Of a stretch of DNA of 64,000 nt, positions 24,186 to 32,310 are shown one piece after another (positions within the stretch are counted from its first letter, which is position 1; each line of letters starts with the position of its first letter). The DNA is from Methyloversatilis sp. XJ19-49 (GTDB taxonomy: Bacteria > Pseudomonadota > Gammaproteobacteria > Burkholderiales > Rhodocyclaceae). Where the stretch lies: positions 1-64,000 of the forward strand of contig NZ_JANINI010000003.1 in NCBI RefSeq assembly GCF_024580145.1. The letters are read 5' to 3'. The position numbers and the translations under genes are program-made. The notes under the pieces were generated by a model, which was given only the letters and a program-made list of their open reading frames with translations, was not told the DNA's origin and did no database searches.

Positions 24186-25301
24186 ATGTACGAATCCTTC
24201 TACGGCCTCTCCGGCAAGCCCTTCCAGCTCAATCCTGACCCATCCTTCTTCTTCGGCAGCAAGGGGCATCGCCGCGCGCTCGCCTACCTTGAGTACGGAC
24301 TGCATCAGAGCGAGGGTTTCATCGTCATCACGGGTGAAATCGGCGCCGGCAAGACCACGCTGGTGCGCAGCCTGCTGCAGAAACTCGATGTCAAGAAGGT
24401 CGTGGCGGCGCAGTTGGTCAGCACCCATCTTGATGCCGAAGACACCTTGCGTCTGGTTGCGGCCGCTTTCGGCCTGCCTAACAAGCAACTGAAGAAGGCC
24501 GACCTGCTGTTGTCGATCGAAATGTTCCTGCTTTCGCTGACCGCAGCGGGCAAGCGCGCGTTGCTGATCGTCGACGAGGCACAGAATCTGACGCCGCGCG
24601 CCATTGAAGAATTGCGCATGCTGTCAAACTTCCAGCTTGGCGAGCATGCGTTGCTGCAGAGCTTTCTGGTCGGTCAGCCTGAATTCCGGGAAACCATGCA
24701 GAGCCCGGACATGCAGCAGCTGCGGCAACGGGTGATCGCGTCCTATCACCTCGGACCGATGGACCCGGCCGAAACCGAGGCCTACATCGAACACCGGCTC
24801 AAGCATGTCGGCTGGCGCGGGTCACCGGCCTTCCTGGCCGGCACGCACGAGGCCATCTTCAAGGCCACCGACGGGGTGCCACGCCGCATCAATACGCTGT
24901 GCGACCGGCTCATGCTGGCAGGATTCCTGACCGGCGCCACCTCGTTCTCGCCGGATGAAGTGGCGGTGGTCGTCAGCGAGATCCGCGATGAAGCCGGAGA
25001 TGCGGCCGCAGCGGCTGCCGTGGCCAAGCATGGCGATTCGGGTGTTCCTCTGGCATCGTCGGGCCGGGCGTCCTTCGGTGGCTCCCACATGATCGGCACG
25101 CCCGAGCTGTTCGATATGGATCTTTCGCAATTCAAGCTCGATGCGCCTTCGGCGCAGCGATTGCGGGATTTTGTCAATGCGCAGCAGGCCGGTTACCTCG
25201 AAGATCGACTGGTGCGTATCGAGCGTTCGCTCGAACAGACCATTTCGATGCTGCGCGAGCTTGCCGACCGTTCGCTCGATAGCGGGAAGGGCGCAGAATG
25301 A
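24186..25301 (+). CDS. XrtA/PEP-CTERM system-associated ExeA-like ATPase (TIGR03015 type)
   Basis: The protein has 371 residues. It starts YESFYGLSGKPFQLNPDPSF, a hallmark of ExeA/GspA-type AAA ATPases. Walker A GEIGAGKTT is near residue 50 and Walker B ALLIVDEAQNLTPRAIEELR near 120, with the sensor region RVIASYHLGPMD near 180. The C-terminal 100 residues are Ala-rich and then helical, with no peptidoglycan-binding domain seen. It acts at the inner membrane in assembly of the export complex. The stop overlaps the wecB start (ATGA). Confidence 0.93.
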   Translation: MYESFYGLSGKPFQLNPDPSFFFGSKGHRRALAYLEYGLHQSEGFIVITGEIGAGKTTLVRSLLQKLDVKKVVAAQLVSTHLDAEDTLRLVAAAFGLPNKQLKKADLLLSIEMFLLSLTAAGKRALLIVDEAQNLTPRAIEELRMLSNFQLGEHALLQSFLVGQPEFRETMQSPDMQQLRQRVIASYHLGPMDPAETEAYIEHRLKHVGWRGSPAFLAGTHEAIFKATDGVPRRINTLCDRLMLAGFLTGATSFSPDEVAVVVSEIRDEAGDAAAAAAVAKHGDSGVPLASSGRASFGGSHMIGTPELFDMDLSQFKLDAPSAQRLRDFVNAQQAGYLEDRLVRIERSLEQTISMLRELADRSLDSGKGAE

Positions 25302-26452
25302 CTGTCGCGCACGCCGTATCCATTGCACCGGTTCTGTGCATCGTCGGTGCCCGCCCCAACTACATGAAGATGGCGCCCATCCTGCGCGCCTTCGACGAAC
25401 ATTCGCCCGCCATTCCATGGGTGCTGGTGCATACCGGCCAGCATTACGACCATGCGATGAACGAGCGCCTGTTCAGCGGCCTGCGCCTGCCGACACCGCA
25501 GCACAACCTCGAAGTGGGTTCCGGCACGCACGCCGTGCAGACAGCCGAGATCATGAAGCGCTTCGAACCGCTGGTCGACGACATCAAGCCGTCGTGCGTG
25601 CTGGTCGTCGGCGACGTGAATTCCACGCTGGCGTGCGCACTGGTCGCGGTGAAGAAGCACATCGCCGTGGTGCATGTCGAAGCCGGCCTGCGCAGCGGCG
25701 ACCGCGCGATGCCGGAAGAGATCAACCGCATCCTGGTCGACCGCATTTCAGACCGGCTGTACACGACCGAACGCAGCGCACTGGCGAACCTGGTGGGCGA
25801 AGGTGTCGATGCATCCTGGGTGCATTTTGCCGGCAACGTCATGATCGACTCGCTGCTGTCGAGTCGTGCGCTGGCGGTGCCCCCGGCGTCGACGCTGACC
25901 GAACATGGCATCGATCCCGCGCTGATTGCCGGTGGCCGTTACGGCGTCGTCACGCTGCATCGCCCGAGCAACGTTGACGATCCGGAACAGCTCAAACGCC
26001 TCGCCGGCATGCTGTCCGAGGCCGCCGAGCGTCTGCCGCTGGTGTTCGCCATCCATCCGCGCACCCGCAGCAATCTCGAAAAGTTCGGTCTGGGCGCCTT
26101 GCTGGACAACCCGCGCATCGCACTGCTGCCGCCGTTGGGTTATCTGGAAATGCTCGGCCTGATGGATGGGGCGACGGTCATGATCACCGACTCCGGCGGT
26201 CTGCAGGAAGAAACGACAGCGCTTTCGGTGCCGTGCATCACCCTGCGCGAAAACACCGAGCGGCCGATCACGGCGGAGCAGGGCACCAATACCGTCGTGG
26301 GTTCGGACGCAGCCTTGTTCGTGCGCTGCCTCGATGACACGCTCGCCACCGGCGGCAAACGCGGACGCGTTCCCGAATACTGGGACGGCGCCGCCGCTCC
26401 GCGCATCGCCGCCGATCTGCACGCGTGGCTGCAGGCGCGCACCGCATCGTGA
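25298..26452 (+). CDS. wecB: non-hydrolysing UDP-N-acetylglucosamine 2-epimerase
   Basis: The protein has 384 residues, near the family norm of 370-380. It shows IVGARPNYMKMAPILRAF at the N-terminus, VHVEAGLRSGDRAMPEEINR near residue 125, VVTLHRPSNVDD near 215 and DSGGLQEETTALSVPCITLR near 295, all parts of the UDP-GlcNAc 2-epimerase active site. It makes UDP-ManNAc in the cytoplasm for the exopolysaccharide repeat. Its position between the ExeA-like ATPase and the deacetylase is usual for XrtA loci. Confidence 0.96.
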   Translation: MTVAHAVSIAPVLCIVGARPNYMKMAPILRAFDEHSPAIPWVLVHTGQHYDHAMNERLFSGLRLPTPQHNLEVGSGTHAVQTAEIMKRFEPLVDDIKPSCVLVVGDVNSTLACALVAVKKHIAVVHVEAGLRSGDRAMPEEINRILVDRISDRLYTTERSALANLVGEGVDASWVHFAGNVMIDSLLSSRALAVPPASTLTEHGIDPALIAGGRYGVVTLHRPSNVDDPEQLKRLAGMLSEAAERLPLVFAIHPRTRSNLEKFGLGALLDNPRIALLPPLGYLEMLGLMDGATVMITDSGGLQEETTALSVPCITLRENTERPITAEQGTNTVVGSDAALFVRCLDDTLATGGKRGRVPEYWDGAAAPRIAADLHAWLQARTAS

Positions 26453-26462
26453 GCCGGACCTC

Positions 26463-27308
26463 GTGACGGCCATCCGCAACGCATTCACCGTCGACGTGGA
26501 AGATTACTTCCAGGTGTCGGCGCTCGCGCCCTACATTGCCCGCGCGGACTGGGATCGCATCGAGTGCCGCGTCGAACGCAATGTGGATCGCATCCTCGCG
26601 TTGCTCGATGCGTCGGGCAACCGCGCCACCTTTTTCACGCTGGGCTGGATTGCGCAGCGCCACCCGGCGATGGTGCAACGCATCGCCCGCGCCGGGCACG
26701 AAATCGCCAGCCACGGCAGTGCGCACCTGCGTGCCACCGACCAGTCGCCGGCCGAGTTCCTCGACGACATTTCGCGTGCCAAGAAGCTGCTGGAAGACAT
26801 TACCGGCGTCGAAGTGCGCGGTTACCGCGCGCCGAGCTTTTCGATCGGCCACGCAAATCCGTGGGCGCTCGACTGCGTGGCCGAAGCGGGTTATCGCTAC
26901 AGCTCCAGCATCTATCCGGTCAAGCATGATCACTACGGCATGCCCGACGCGCCGCGCTTTCCATTCGCCTCGCGCGACGGTCTGATGGAAGTGCCGGTCA
27001 CCACCGTGCGAGTCGGAAGCCGCAATCTGCCGGCCGGAGGCGGCGGCTATTTCAGGCTGCTGCCGTATGCGGCGTCGCGCTGGCTGCTGCAGCAGGTGAA
27101 CCGGCGCGACGGCCGACCGGCCATGTTCTATTGCCACCCGTGGGAAATCGACGCCGCGCAGCCGCGTGTCGCCGGTGTCGATGCGAAGTCGCGCTTTCGT
27201 CACTACATCAACCTCGACCGCACCGAAGGCCGGCTGGCGCGCCTGATGCGCGATTTCCGCTGGGGCCGGATGGACGAGGTGTTTCCGGAGATTGCACGTG
27301 CGACCTGA
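26463..27308 (+). CDS. XrtA system polysaccharide deacetylase (TIGR03006 type)
   Basis: The protein has 281 residues with a NodB-type polysaccharide deacetylase domain. FTVDVEDYFQV near residue 8 contains the catalytic Asp pair region, and EIASHGSAHLRATDQSPAEF near 80 contains the metal-binding H-x3-H. Later GYRAPSFSIG and FYCHPWEIDAAQPR are typical of the exosortase-linked group. GTG 26463 gives the family N-terminus MTAIRNAFTVDVEDY. The frame upstream of it overlaps wecB and is spurious. No signal peptide is seen, so it may act on the lipid-linked intermediate at the cytoplasmic face. Confidence 0.92.
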   Translation: MTAIRNAFTVDVEDYFQVSALAPYIARADWDRIECRVERNVDRILALLDASGNRATFFTLGWIAQRHPAMVQRIARAGHEIASHGSAHLRATDQSPAEFLDDISRAKKLLEDITGVEVRGYRAPSFSIGHANPWALDCVAEAGYRYSSSIYPVKHDHYGMPDAPRFPFASRDGLMEVPVTTVRVGSRNLPAGGGGYFRLLPYAASRWLLQQVNRRDGRPAMFYCHPWEIDAAQPRVAGVDAKSRFRHYINLDRTEGRLARLMRDFRWGRMDEVFPEIARAT

Positions 27309-27318
27309 GGCGGAATTC

Positions 27319-28359
27319 ATGACAGCTGCCAGCGTGAGCGTGCGCGCCGCGACCGATGCGGACCGCGCGAACTGGAACGCATTCGTGGAAGCGAGCCCGG
27401 CGGCAAGCTTCTTCCACCTGTTCGAGTGGCGCGACATCATGCGCGACGTGTTCGGCCACCGCACGCACTACCTGCTGGCCGAACAGGCCGGGCGCGTCTG
27501 CGGCGTGGTGCCGCTGGCGCAGGTCAAGAGCCGGCTGTTCGGACACTCGCTGGTGTCGCTGCCGTTCGGCGTATATGGCGGCGTGGCGGCAGACAACGAA
27601 TCCGCTGCACTGGCGCTCGAAACCGAAGCGCAGCGCATCGCGCAATCGCTCGGCGTCGACCACCTCGAATTCCGCAACGTCACCGCGCGCCACACCGACT
27701 GGCCGACCGAGGACCTGTACGTCACCTTCCGCAAGGAGATCTCGCCCGACGTCGAGGCGAACATGAACGCCATTCCGCGCAAGCAGCGCGCGATGGTGCG
27801 CAAGGGCATCAAGAACGGTCTGGTCGCGAAGTTCGATGCCGACAATGCCCGCTTCTTCGAGCTGTATTCGGACAACGTGCATCGTCACGGTACGCCTGCG
27901 CTGTCGCGTCGCTACTTCGACACGCTGCGCACCACCTTCGGCGAGCGCTGTTCGGTCATGACGGTCGAAGGGCCGGACGGAGCCTTGCTCAGCAGCGTCA
28001 TGAGCTTCTACTTCCGCGACGAAATCCTGCCTTACTACGCGGGCGACGCCGAGGCGGCGCGTGATCTGGCCGCGAACGATTTCAAGTACTGGGAACTGAT
28101 GCGCCACGCCTGCGAGCGCGGCATCCGGGTGTTCGACTACGGCCGCAGCAAGCAGGGCACCGGATCCTATTCGTTCAAGAAAAACTGGGGTTTCGAGCCG
28201 GCGCCGCTGCACTACGAGTACTGCCTGTACAGGCGGGACAGCCTGCCGCGCAACAACCCGTCCAATCCCAAGTACAAGCTGATGATCGAAGTCTGGCGCC
28301 GCATGCCGCGCAGCTTTGCCAACGTCCTTGGGCCATTCATCGTTCGCAATCTCGGCTGA
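27319..28359 (+). CDS. FemAB-family XrtA/PEP-CTERM system-associated protein (TIGR03019 type)
   Basis: The protein has 346 residues with two GNAT-like halves, as in FemAB peptidyltransferases. Typical segments are ASFFHLFEWRDIMRDVFGH near residue 28, IPRKQRAMVRKGIKNGL near 155 and FDYGRSKQGTGSYSFKKNWG near 270. ATG 27319 follows GAGG by eight bases and is preferred to a TTG at 27292. FemAB enzymes transfer amino acids from aminoacyl-tRNA to a glycan or lipid-linked sugar. In this operon the protein may attach an aminoacyl group to the exopolysaccharide precursor, which is inference. Confidence 0.92.
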   Translation: MTAASVSVRAATDADRANWNAFVEASPAASFFHLFEWRDIMRDVFGHRTHYLLAEQAGRVCGVVPLAQVKSRLFGHSLVSLPFGVYGGVAADNESAALALETEAQRIAQSLGVDHLEFRNVTARHTDWPTEDLYVTFRKEISPDVEANMNAIPRKQRAMVRKGIKNGLVAKFDADNARFFELYSDNVHRHGTPALSRRYFDTLRTTFGERCSVMTVEGPDGALLSSVMSFYFRDEILPYYAGDAEAARDLAANDFKYWELMRHACERGIRVFDYGRSKQGTGSYSFKKNWGFEPAPLHYEYCLYRRDSLPRNNPSNPKYKLMIEVWRRMPRSFANVLGPFIVRNLG

Positions 28360-28372
28360 GTCGGGCGGCCTC

Positions 28373-29647
28373 ATGGAAGCGCTGCTCTTTCTTGCTCATC
28401 GCCTGCCTTTTCCACCCAACAAGGGCGACAAGATCCGCTCGTATCACCTGTTGAAGCATCTGGCCCGGCGTTACGAAATTCATGCGGGTACGTTCGTCGA
28501 TGACGAGGCAGACCTTCCGCATGTGACGACGCTCGCGACAACCTGTGCCCAGCTTCACACGGAGCAGATCCATCCGCGCACCCGCAAACTTGCATCCCTG
28601 CGTGCGCTGGCGACCGGCGAATCGCTGAGCGTTGCCTACTATCGCTCGGCGGCGATGCAGCGCTGGGTCGACGACACGATTGCGCGACACGATATCCGCA
28701 AGGTGGTCGTCTTCTGTTCGACCATGGCGCAATACCTCGATGGTCATCCGCAATTGAGGCGAATCGTCGATCTGGTCGATGTCGACTCGGAGAAGTGGTC
28801 CGAGTACGCAGCACGTCATCGCTGGCCGATGTCCTGGCTTTACCGTCGGGAGGCGCGCACCCTTCTGCAGTACGAGACGCGGGTGGTCGATGCTTCGAAC
28901 ATGAGTCTGCTGGTGACGCCGGCCGAGGTTGCCTTGTTCGAGTCGCTTGCCCCGGCGCTGAGAGGACGCGTTACCGCTGTGCCCAATGGCGTGGACGTCG
29001 ATTTCTTCCACCCGTCGCAGGTCGGTGCCAACCCGTATCCCGCATCGGGGCAAGCGATCGTATTCACCGGTGCGATGGACTACTGGCCCAATATCGACGC
29101 TGCGAGCTGGTTCGCCACCGACGTGATGCCGCTCATCCTCGCCGTGCAGCCTTCGGCGCGTTTCTACATCGTCGGCATGAATCCGGCCGCCGAAGTGCGT
29201 GATCTCGAACGCCTTGGTCATGTCACGGTGACCGGGCGGGTGGACGACGTCCGCCCGTGGGTTGCACACGCTGCCTGTGCCGTGGCGCCGCTGCGTGTGG
29301 CGCGTGGCATCCAGAACAAGGTGCTTGAAGCGATGGCCATGGCGCGGCCGGTTGTCGTATCGACGACCTGCGCCGGCAGTCTCGACGCCGAAGCGGGCAC
29401 TGATTTCGCTGTGGCGTCGGATGCCTGCTCGTTTGCCGAAGCCGTACTTTCGCTGTTCGATCCGGCGCATGCAGACACGGTCGGCAGCAGCGCGCGTGCG
29501 CGCATCGAACAGGTCTATCGCTGGGACAGCGCGCTGAGTGCCCTGGACGCGTGCCTCGATGCGCCCGCATGCGAGGCGGCCCAGCAATCACTCGACAAGG
29601 GAATTCAAATCCATGCTGAACCCGGCATCCTCCGCGCCCGTGGCTGA
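28373..29647 (+). CDS. TIGR03087-family PEP-CTERM/XrtA system glycosyltransferase
   Basis: The protein has 424 residues. It starts MEALLFLAHRLPFPPNKGDK followed by IRSYHLLKHLA, the signature opening of this exosortase-linked GT4 group. The C-terminal donor domain contains VFTGAMDYWPNIDAASWFA and VAPLRVARGIQNKVLEAMAM with the E of the E-x7-E motif. ATG 28373 is the family start. The 3' end overlaps the exosortase gene by 35 bp. It adds a sugar to the undecaprenyl-linked repeat unit. Confidence 0.92.
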   Translation: MEALLFLAHRLPFPPNKGDKIRSYHLLKHLARRYEIHAGTFVDDEADLPHVTTLATTCAQLHTEQIHPRTRKLASLRALATGESLSVAYYRSAAMQRWVDDTIARHDIRKVVVFCSTMAQYLDGHPQLRRIVDLVDVDSEKWSEYAARHRWPMSWLYRREARTLLQYETRVVDASNMSLLVTPAEVALFESLAPALRGRVTAVPNGVDVDFFHPSQVGANPYPASGQAIVFTGAMDYWPNIDAASWFATDVMPLILAVQPSARFYIVGMNPAAEVRDLERLGHVTVTGRVDDVRPWVAHAACAVAPLRVARGIQNKVLEAMAMARPVVVSTTCAGSLDAEAGTDFAVASDACSFAEAVLSLFDPAHADTVGSSARARIEQVYRWDSALSALDACLDAPACEAAQQSLDKGIQIHAEPGILRARG

Positions 29648-31151
29648 GGCGCGTCAAATCGCAGGGTCGTGGCGCAGTGCGGGTCCGGTGTTCCTGCTGC
29701 TGCTCGCGGTCCTGCTCACGCTGTACCGGGATACGGCCATTTCGATGGCGGAGATCTGGTGGCGATCCGAAACCTTCGCACACGGCCTTCTGGTGGTGCC
29801 CATCTTCGCCTGGCTGGCCTGGCGCAAGCGGGAGGCGATTTCGAATGTCTCGCCGCAGCCCTGTCTCTGGGGCCTTGCGGTACTCGCACTCTGTTTGGCT
29901 GGCTGGCTGGCTGCGGAAGTCTCTGGTGTTCAGGTGGTACGTCAGCTTTCCTTCGTGGCGTCCATCCCGGCGCTGGTCATTGCCGTGCTGGGCTGGCGCA
30001 TCGCGTGGGTGATCGCCTACCCGCTGGCATTTTTGTTCCTCGGCGTGCCGATGGGCGAGAACCTGATGCTGCCGCTGATGAATTTCACGGCAGATTTCAC
30101 CGTAAGTGCGCTGCAACTGATGAACTTCCCGGTCTATCGCGAAGGCACCTTCTTTGAACTGCCCTCTGGCAGCTGGTCGGTAGTCGAGGCCTGCAGCGGG
30201 CTGCGCTATCTGATCTCGTCGGTTACCGTCGGCGCGTTGTTCGCCTACGTGAGTTATCGCTCGATTTGGAGACGTGCAGCCTTCATCGTTGCGTCCTTCG
30301 TCGTGCCCATCATCGCCAACGGTTTCCGGGCGCTGATGATCGTGCTGCTCGCCCACTATTCCGACATGAAGATCGCGACCGGTGTCGATCACATCATCTA
30401 CGGCTGGGTGTTCTTCGGCGTCATCATGCTGCTGCTGTTCTGGGTCGGATCATTCTGGCAGGAACGAGAAGCCGAAGATGTTCCGCCACAAGCCGGTTCG
30501 GCCGCGTGGCGTACGGTATCGGCGCTGCGGACGGGGGCTGTCGGCATCGGTGCTGCCGTGTTGCTGGCGGGGCCGCCGCTCTATGTCGCGCAACTCGCGC
30601 AGCGCCCGCTGCCGCTGTCGCCCGGATTGGTTCTTCCGGTCGAGCTTGGCGATGGCTGGATACTTGATCAGGGGGCTGTGCTGACAGACTGGCGCCCGCG
30701 GTTCCAGAATCCGGACCGGCAGACCACCCTGCAGTATCGCCGCAATGACGATGTGATCATCGTGCATCTGGCCTGGTACGGGCGTCAGCGTCAGGACGCC
30801 GAACTGATCAACTCCGGCAACTACATGATCGAGCAGGAGCATGACGTGTGGTCGAACGTCGGCGAGCGCATCCTTCCGGTTACGCCCCATGCGCTGCGCG
30901 AGACTGAACTGCGCTCATCGCGGCTGCGTCTGCTGATCCACGACTGGTATGTAGTGGGTGATACGCCGACCGCGAACGGCGTCATCGCGAAACTGCTGTT
31001 CGCGCGCAATCTGCTGCTGACCGGTGACGATGCGGGTTACGCGGTCGTGCTGTACACACAGAAACTTGAGGATCGTGCGATGTCCCAGGCGCTTCTGCGC
31101 GAGTTCGCGGCCCTGCTGGAACCCGGGCTCGAGAAAGCTGTTTCGCCGTGA
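29613..31151 (+). CDS. xrtA: exosortase A with C-terminal EpsI domain
   Basis: The protein has 512 residues. About eight membrane helices form the exosortase domain (residues about 20-290). The sortase-like triad is visible: Cys194 in VVEACSGLRYL, Arg239 in NGFRALM and His260 in VDHIIYGW. The C-terminal part from about residue 300, starting with a further helix, is the periplasmic EpsI domain (for example GWILDQGAVLTDWRP and HLAWYGRQRQDAELINSGNY). It cleaves PEP-CTERM signals and passes the protein on, probably to a glycan or lipid acceptor. AAGGGA at 29597-29602 precedes ATG 29613. Confidence 0.96.
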   Translation: MLNPASSAPVAEARQIAGSWRSAGPVFLLLLAVLLTLYRDTAISMAEIWWRSETFAHGLLVVPIFAWLAWRKREAISNVSPQPCLWGLAVLALCLAGWLAAEVSGVQVVRQLSFVASIPALVIAVLGWRIAWVIAYPLAFLFLGVPMGENLMLPLMNFTADFTVSALQLMNFPVYREGTFFELPSGSWSVVEACSGLRYLISSVTVGALFAYVSYRSIWRRAAFIVASFVVPIIANGFRALMIVLLAHYSDMKIATGVDHIIYGWVFFGVIMLLLFWVGSFWQEREAEDVPPQAGSAAWRTVSALRTGAVGIGAAVLLAGPPLYVAQLAQRPLPLSPGLVLPVELGDGWILDQGAVLTDWRPRFQNPDRQTTLQYRRNDDVIIVHLAWYGRQRQDAELINSGNYMIEQEHDVWSNVGERILPVTPHALRETELRSSRLRLLIHDWYVVGDTPTANGVIAKLLFARNLLLTGDDAGYAVVLYTQKLEDRAMSQALLREFAALLEPGLEKAVSP

Positions 31152-32296
31152 CGCGTATTGTTCATGTCGTTCATCATTTCGGCACGGGTGGCCTGGAGAA
31201 CGGCATGGTCAACCTGTTCAACAACTTCCCCGAAGGCGAATTCGAACACCATGTGGTGTGCCTGCAGGGGCATTCGGACTTCGTCGAGCGCATCCGGCCC
31301 GGCCGCGTGATCTTCCATGACGTGGAGAAAAAGCCGGGCAAGGATCCGGCGCATTACTTCCGCCTGTGGCGTACGCTGCGCGCACTGCGCCCGGACATTC
31401 TGCATACCCGCAACCTGTCTGCGATAGAGGGCGTTCTTGTCGGCTGGCTGGCCGGGGTGCCGATACGTGTGCATGGCGAACACGGTCGCGATGTATTCGA
31501 CCTCGATGGGAGCAACGTGCGCTACAACCGCCTGCGCCGCATCGCCCGTCCGTTCGTGCACCGATATCTGACGGTCAGCCGCGATCTGCAGAACTGGCTG
31601 GTGGACGCCATCGGCGTCGAGGCGTCGCGCGTGACGCAGATCTACAACGGTGTCGACAAGCAGCGTTTCAGTCCACCTGCCGTCCGATCGCGCGATCTGT
31701 TGCCGGAAGGCTTCCGGCAGGACTGCTTCGTGATCGGCAGTGTGGGGCGCATGGTGGGCGTGAAGGACTATCCGACGCTCGTGTCAGCCTTCATCCGTGC
31801 CTGTGCGCAGCCGGGTGGTGATGCCTTGCGCCTTGTGATCATCGGAGATGGCGTTGCTCGCCAGCCCTGCCAGCGCATGGTCGACGACGCCGGACGGGCT
31901 GCGCAGGTGTGGTTTCCCGGCGAGCGCAGCGATATTCCCGCACTGATGAAGTGCTTCGATCTTTTCGTGCTGCCCTCTCTGGGCGAGGGCATTTCGAACA
32001 CGATTCTCGAAGCCATGGCGTGTGGTTTGCCCATCGTATCGACCCGGGTCGGCGGCACGCTGGAACTGGTCGATGATGCGGTCAATGGTCGCTTGTTCGA
32101 CCCCGGTGACGTTGCCGCCCTGTCTTCGATCATCGGACATTACGCAGCCGAACCTGCGCTGCTCGCCGCGCACGGCAGTGCGTCACGGCAGAAAATCGAG
32201 TCGTCCTTTAGCATTGAAGCGATGGTTGCGGCTTACCGTAATACCTATCTCACGCTGTCGGGCAAGCAAGGTCGTCCTGGCGCATCCACCACCTGA
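31148..32296 (+). CDS. TIGR03088-family PEP-CTERM/XrtA system glycosyltransferase
   Basis: The protein has 382 residues and a GT4 fold. The start TRIVHVVHHFGTGGLENGMV matches the family N-terminus with the conserved glycine loop. Donor-domain motifs are VIGSVGRMVGVKDYPTLV near residue 197 and LPSLGEGISNTILEAMACGL near 275 with the E-x7-E pair. The GTG start overlaps the xrtA stop (GTGA). It acts in repeat-unit assembly in the cytoplasm. Confidence 0.93.
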   Translation: MTRIVHVVHHFGTGGLENGMVNLFNNFPEGEFEHHVVCLQGHSDFVERIRPGRVIFHDVEKKPGKDPAHYFRLWRTLRALRPDILHTRNLSAIEGVLVGWLAGVPIRVHGEHGRDVFDLDGSNVRYNRLRRIARPFVHRYLTVSRDLQNWLVDAIGVEASRVTQIYNGVDKQRFSPPAVRSRDLLPEGFRQDCFVIGSVGRMVGVKDYPTLVSAFIRACAQPGGDALRLVIIGDGVARQPCQRMVDDAGRAAQVWFPGERSDIPALMKCFDLFVLPSLGEGISNTILEAMACGLPIVSTRVGGTLELVDDAVNGRLFDPGDVAALSSIIGHYAAEPALLAAHGSASRQKIESSFSIEAMVAAYRNTYLTLSGKQGRPGASTT

Positions 32297-32310
32297 TCGG
32301 ATCCTCCTGC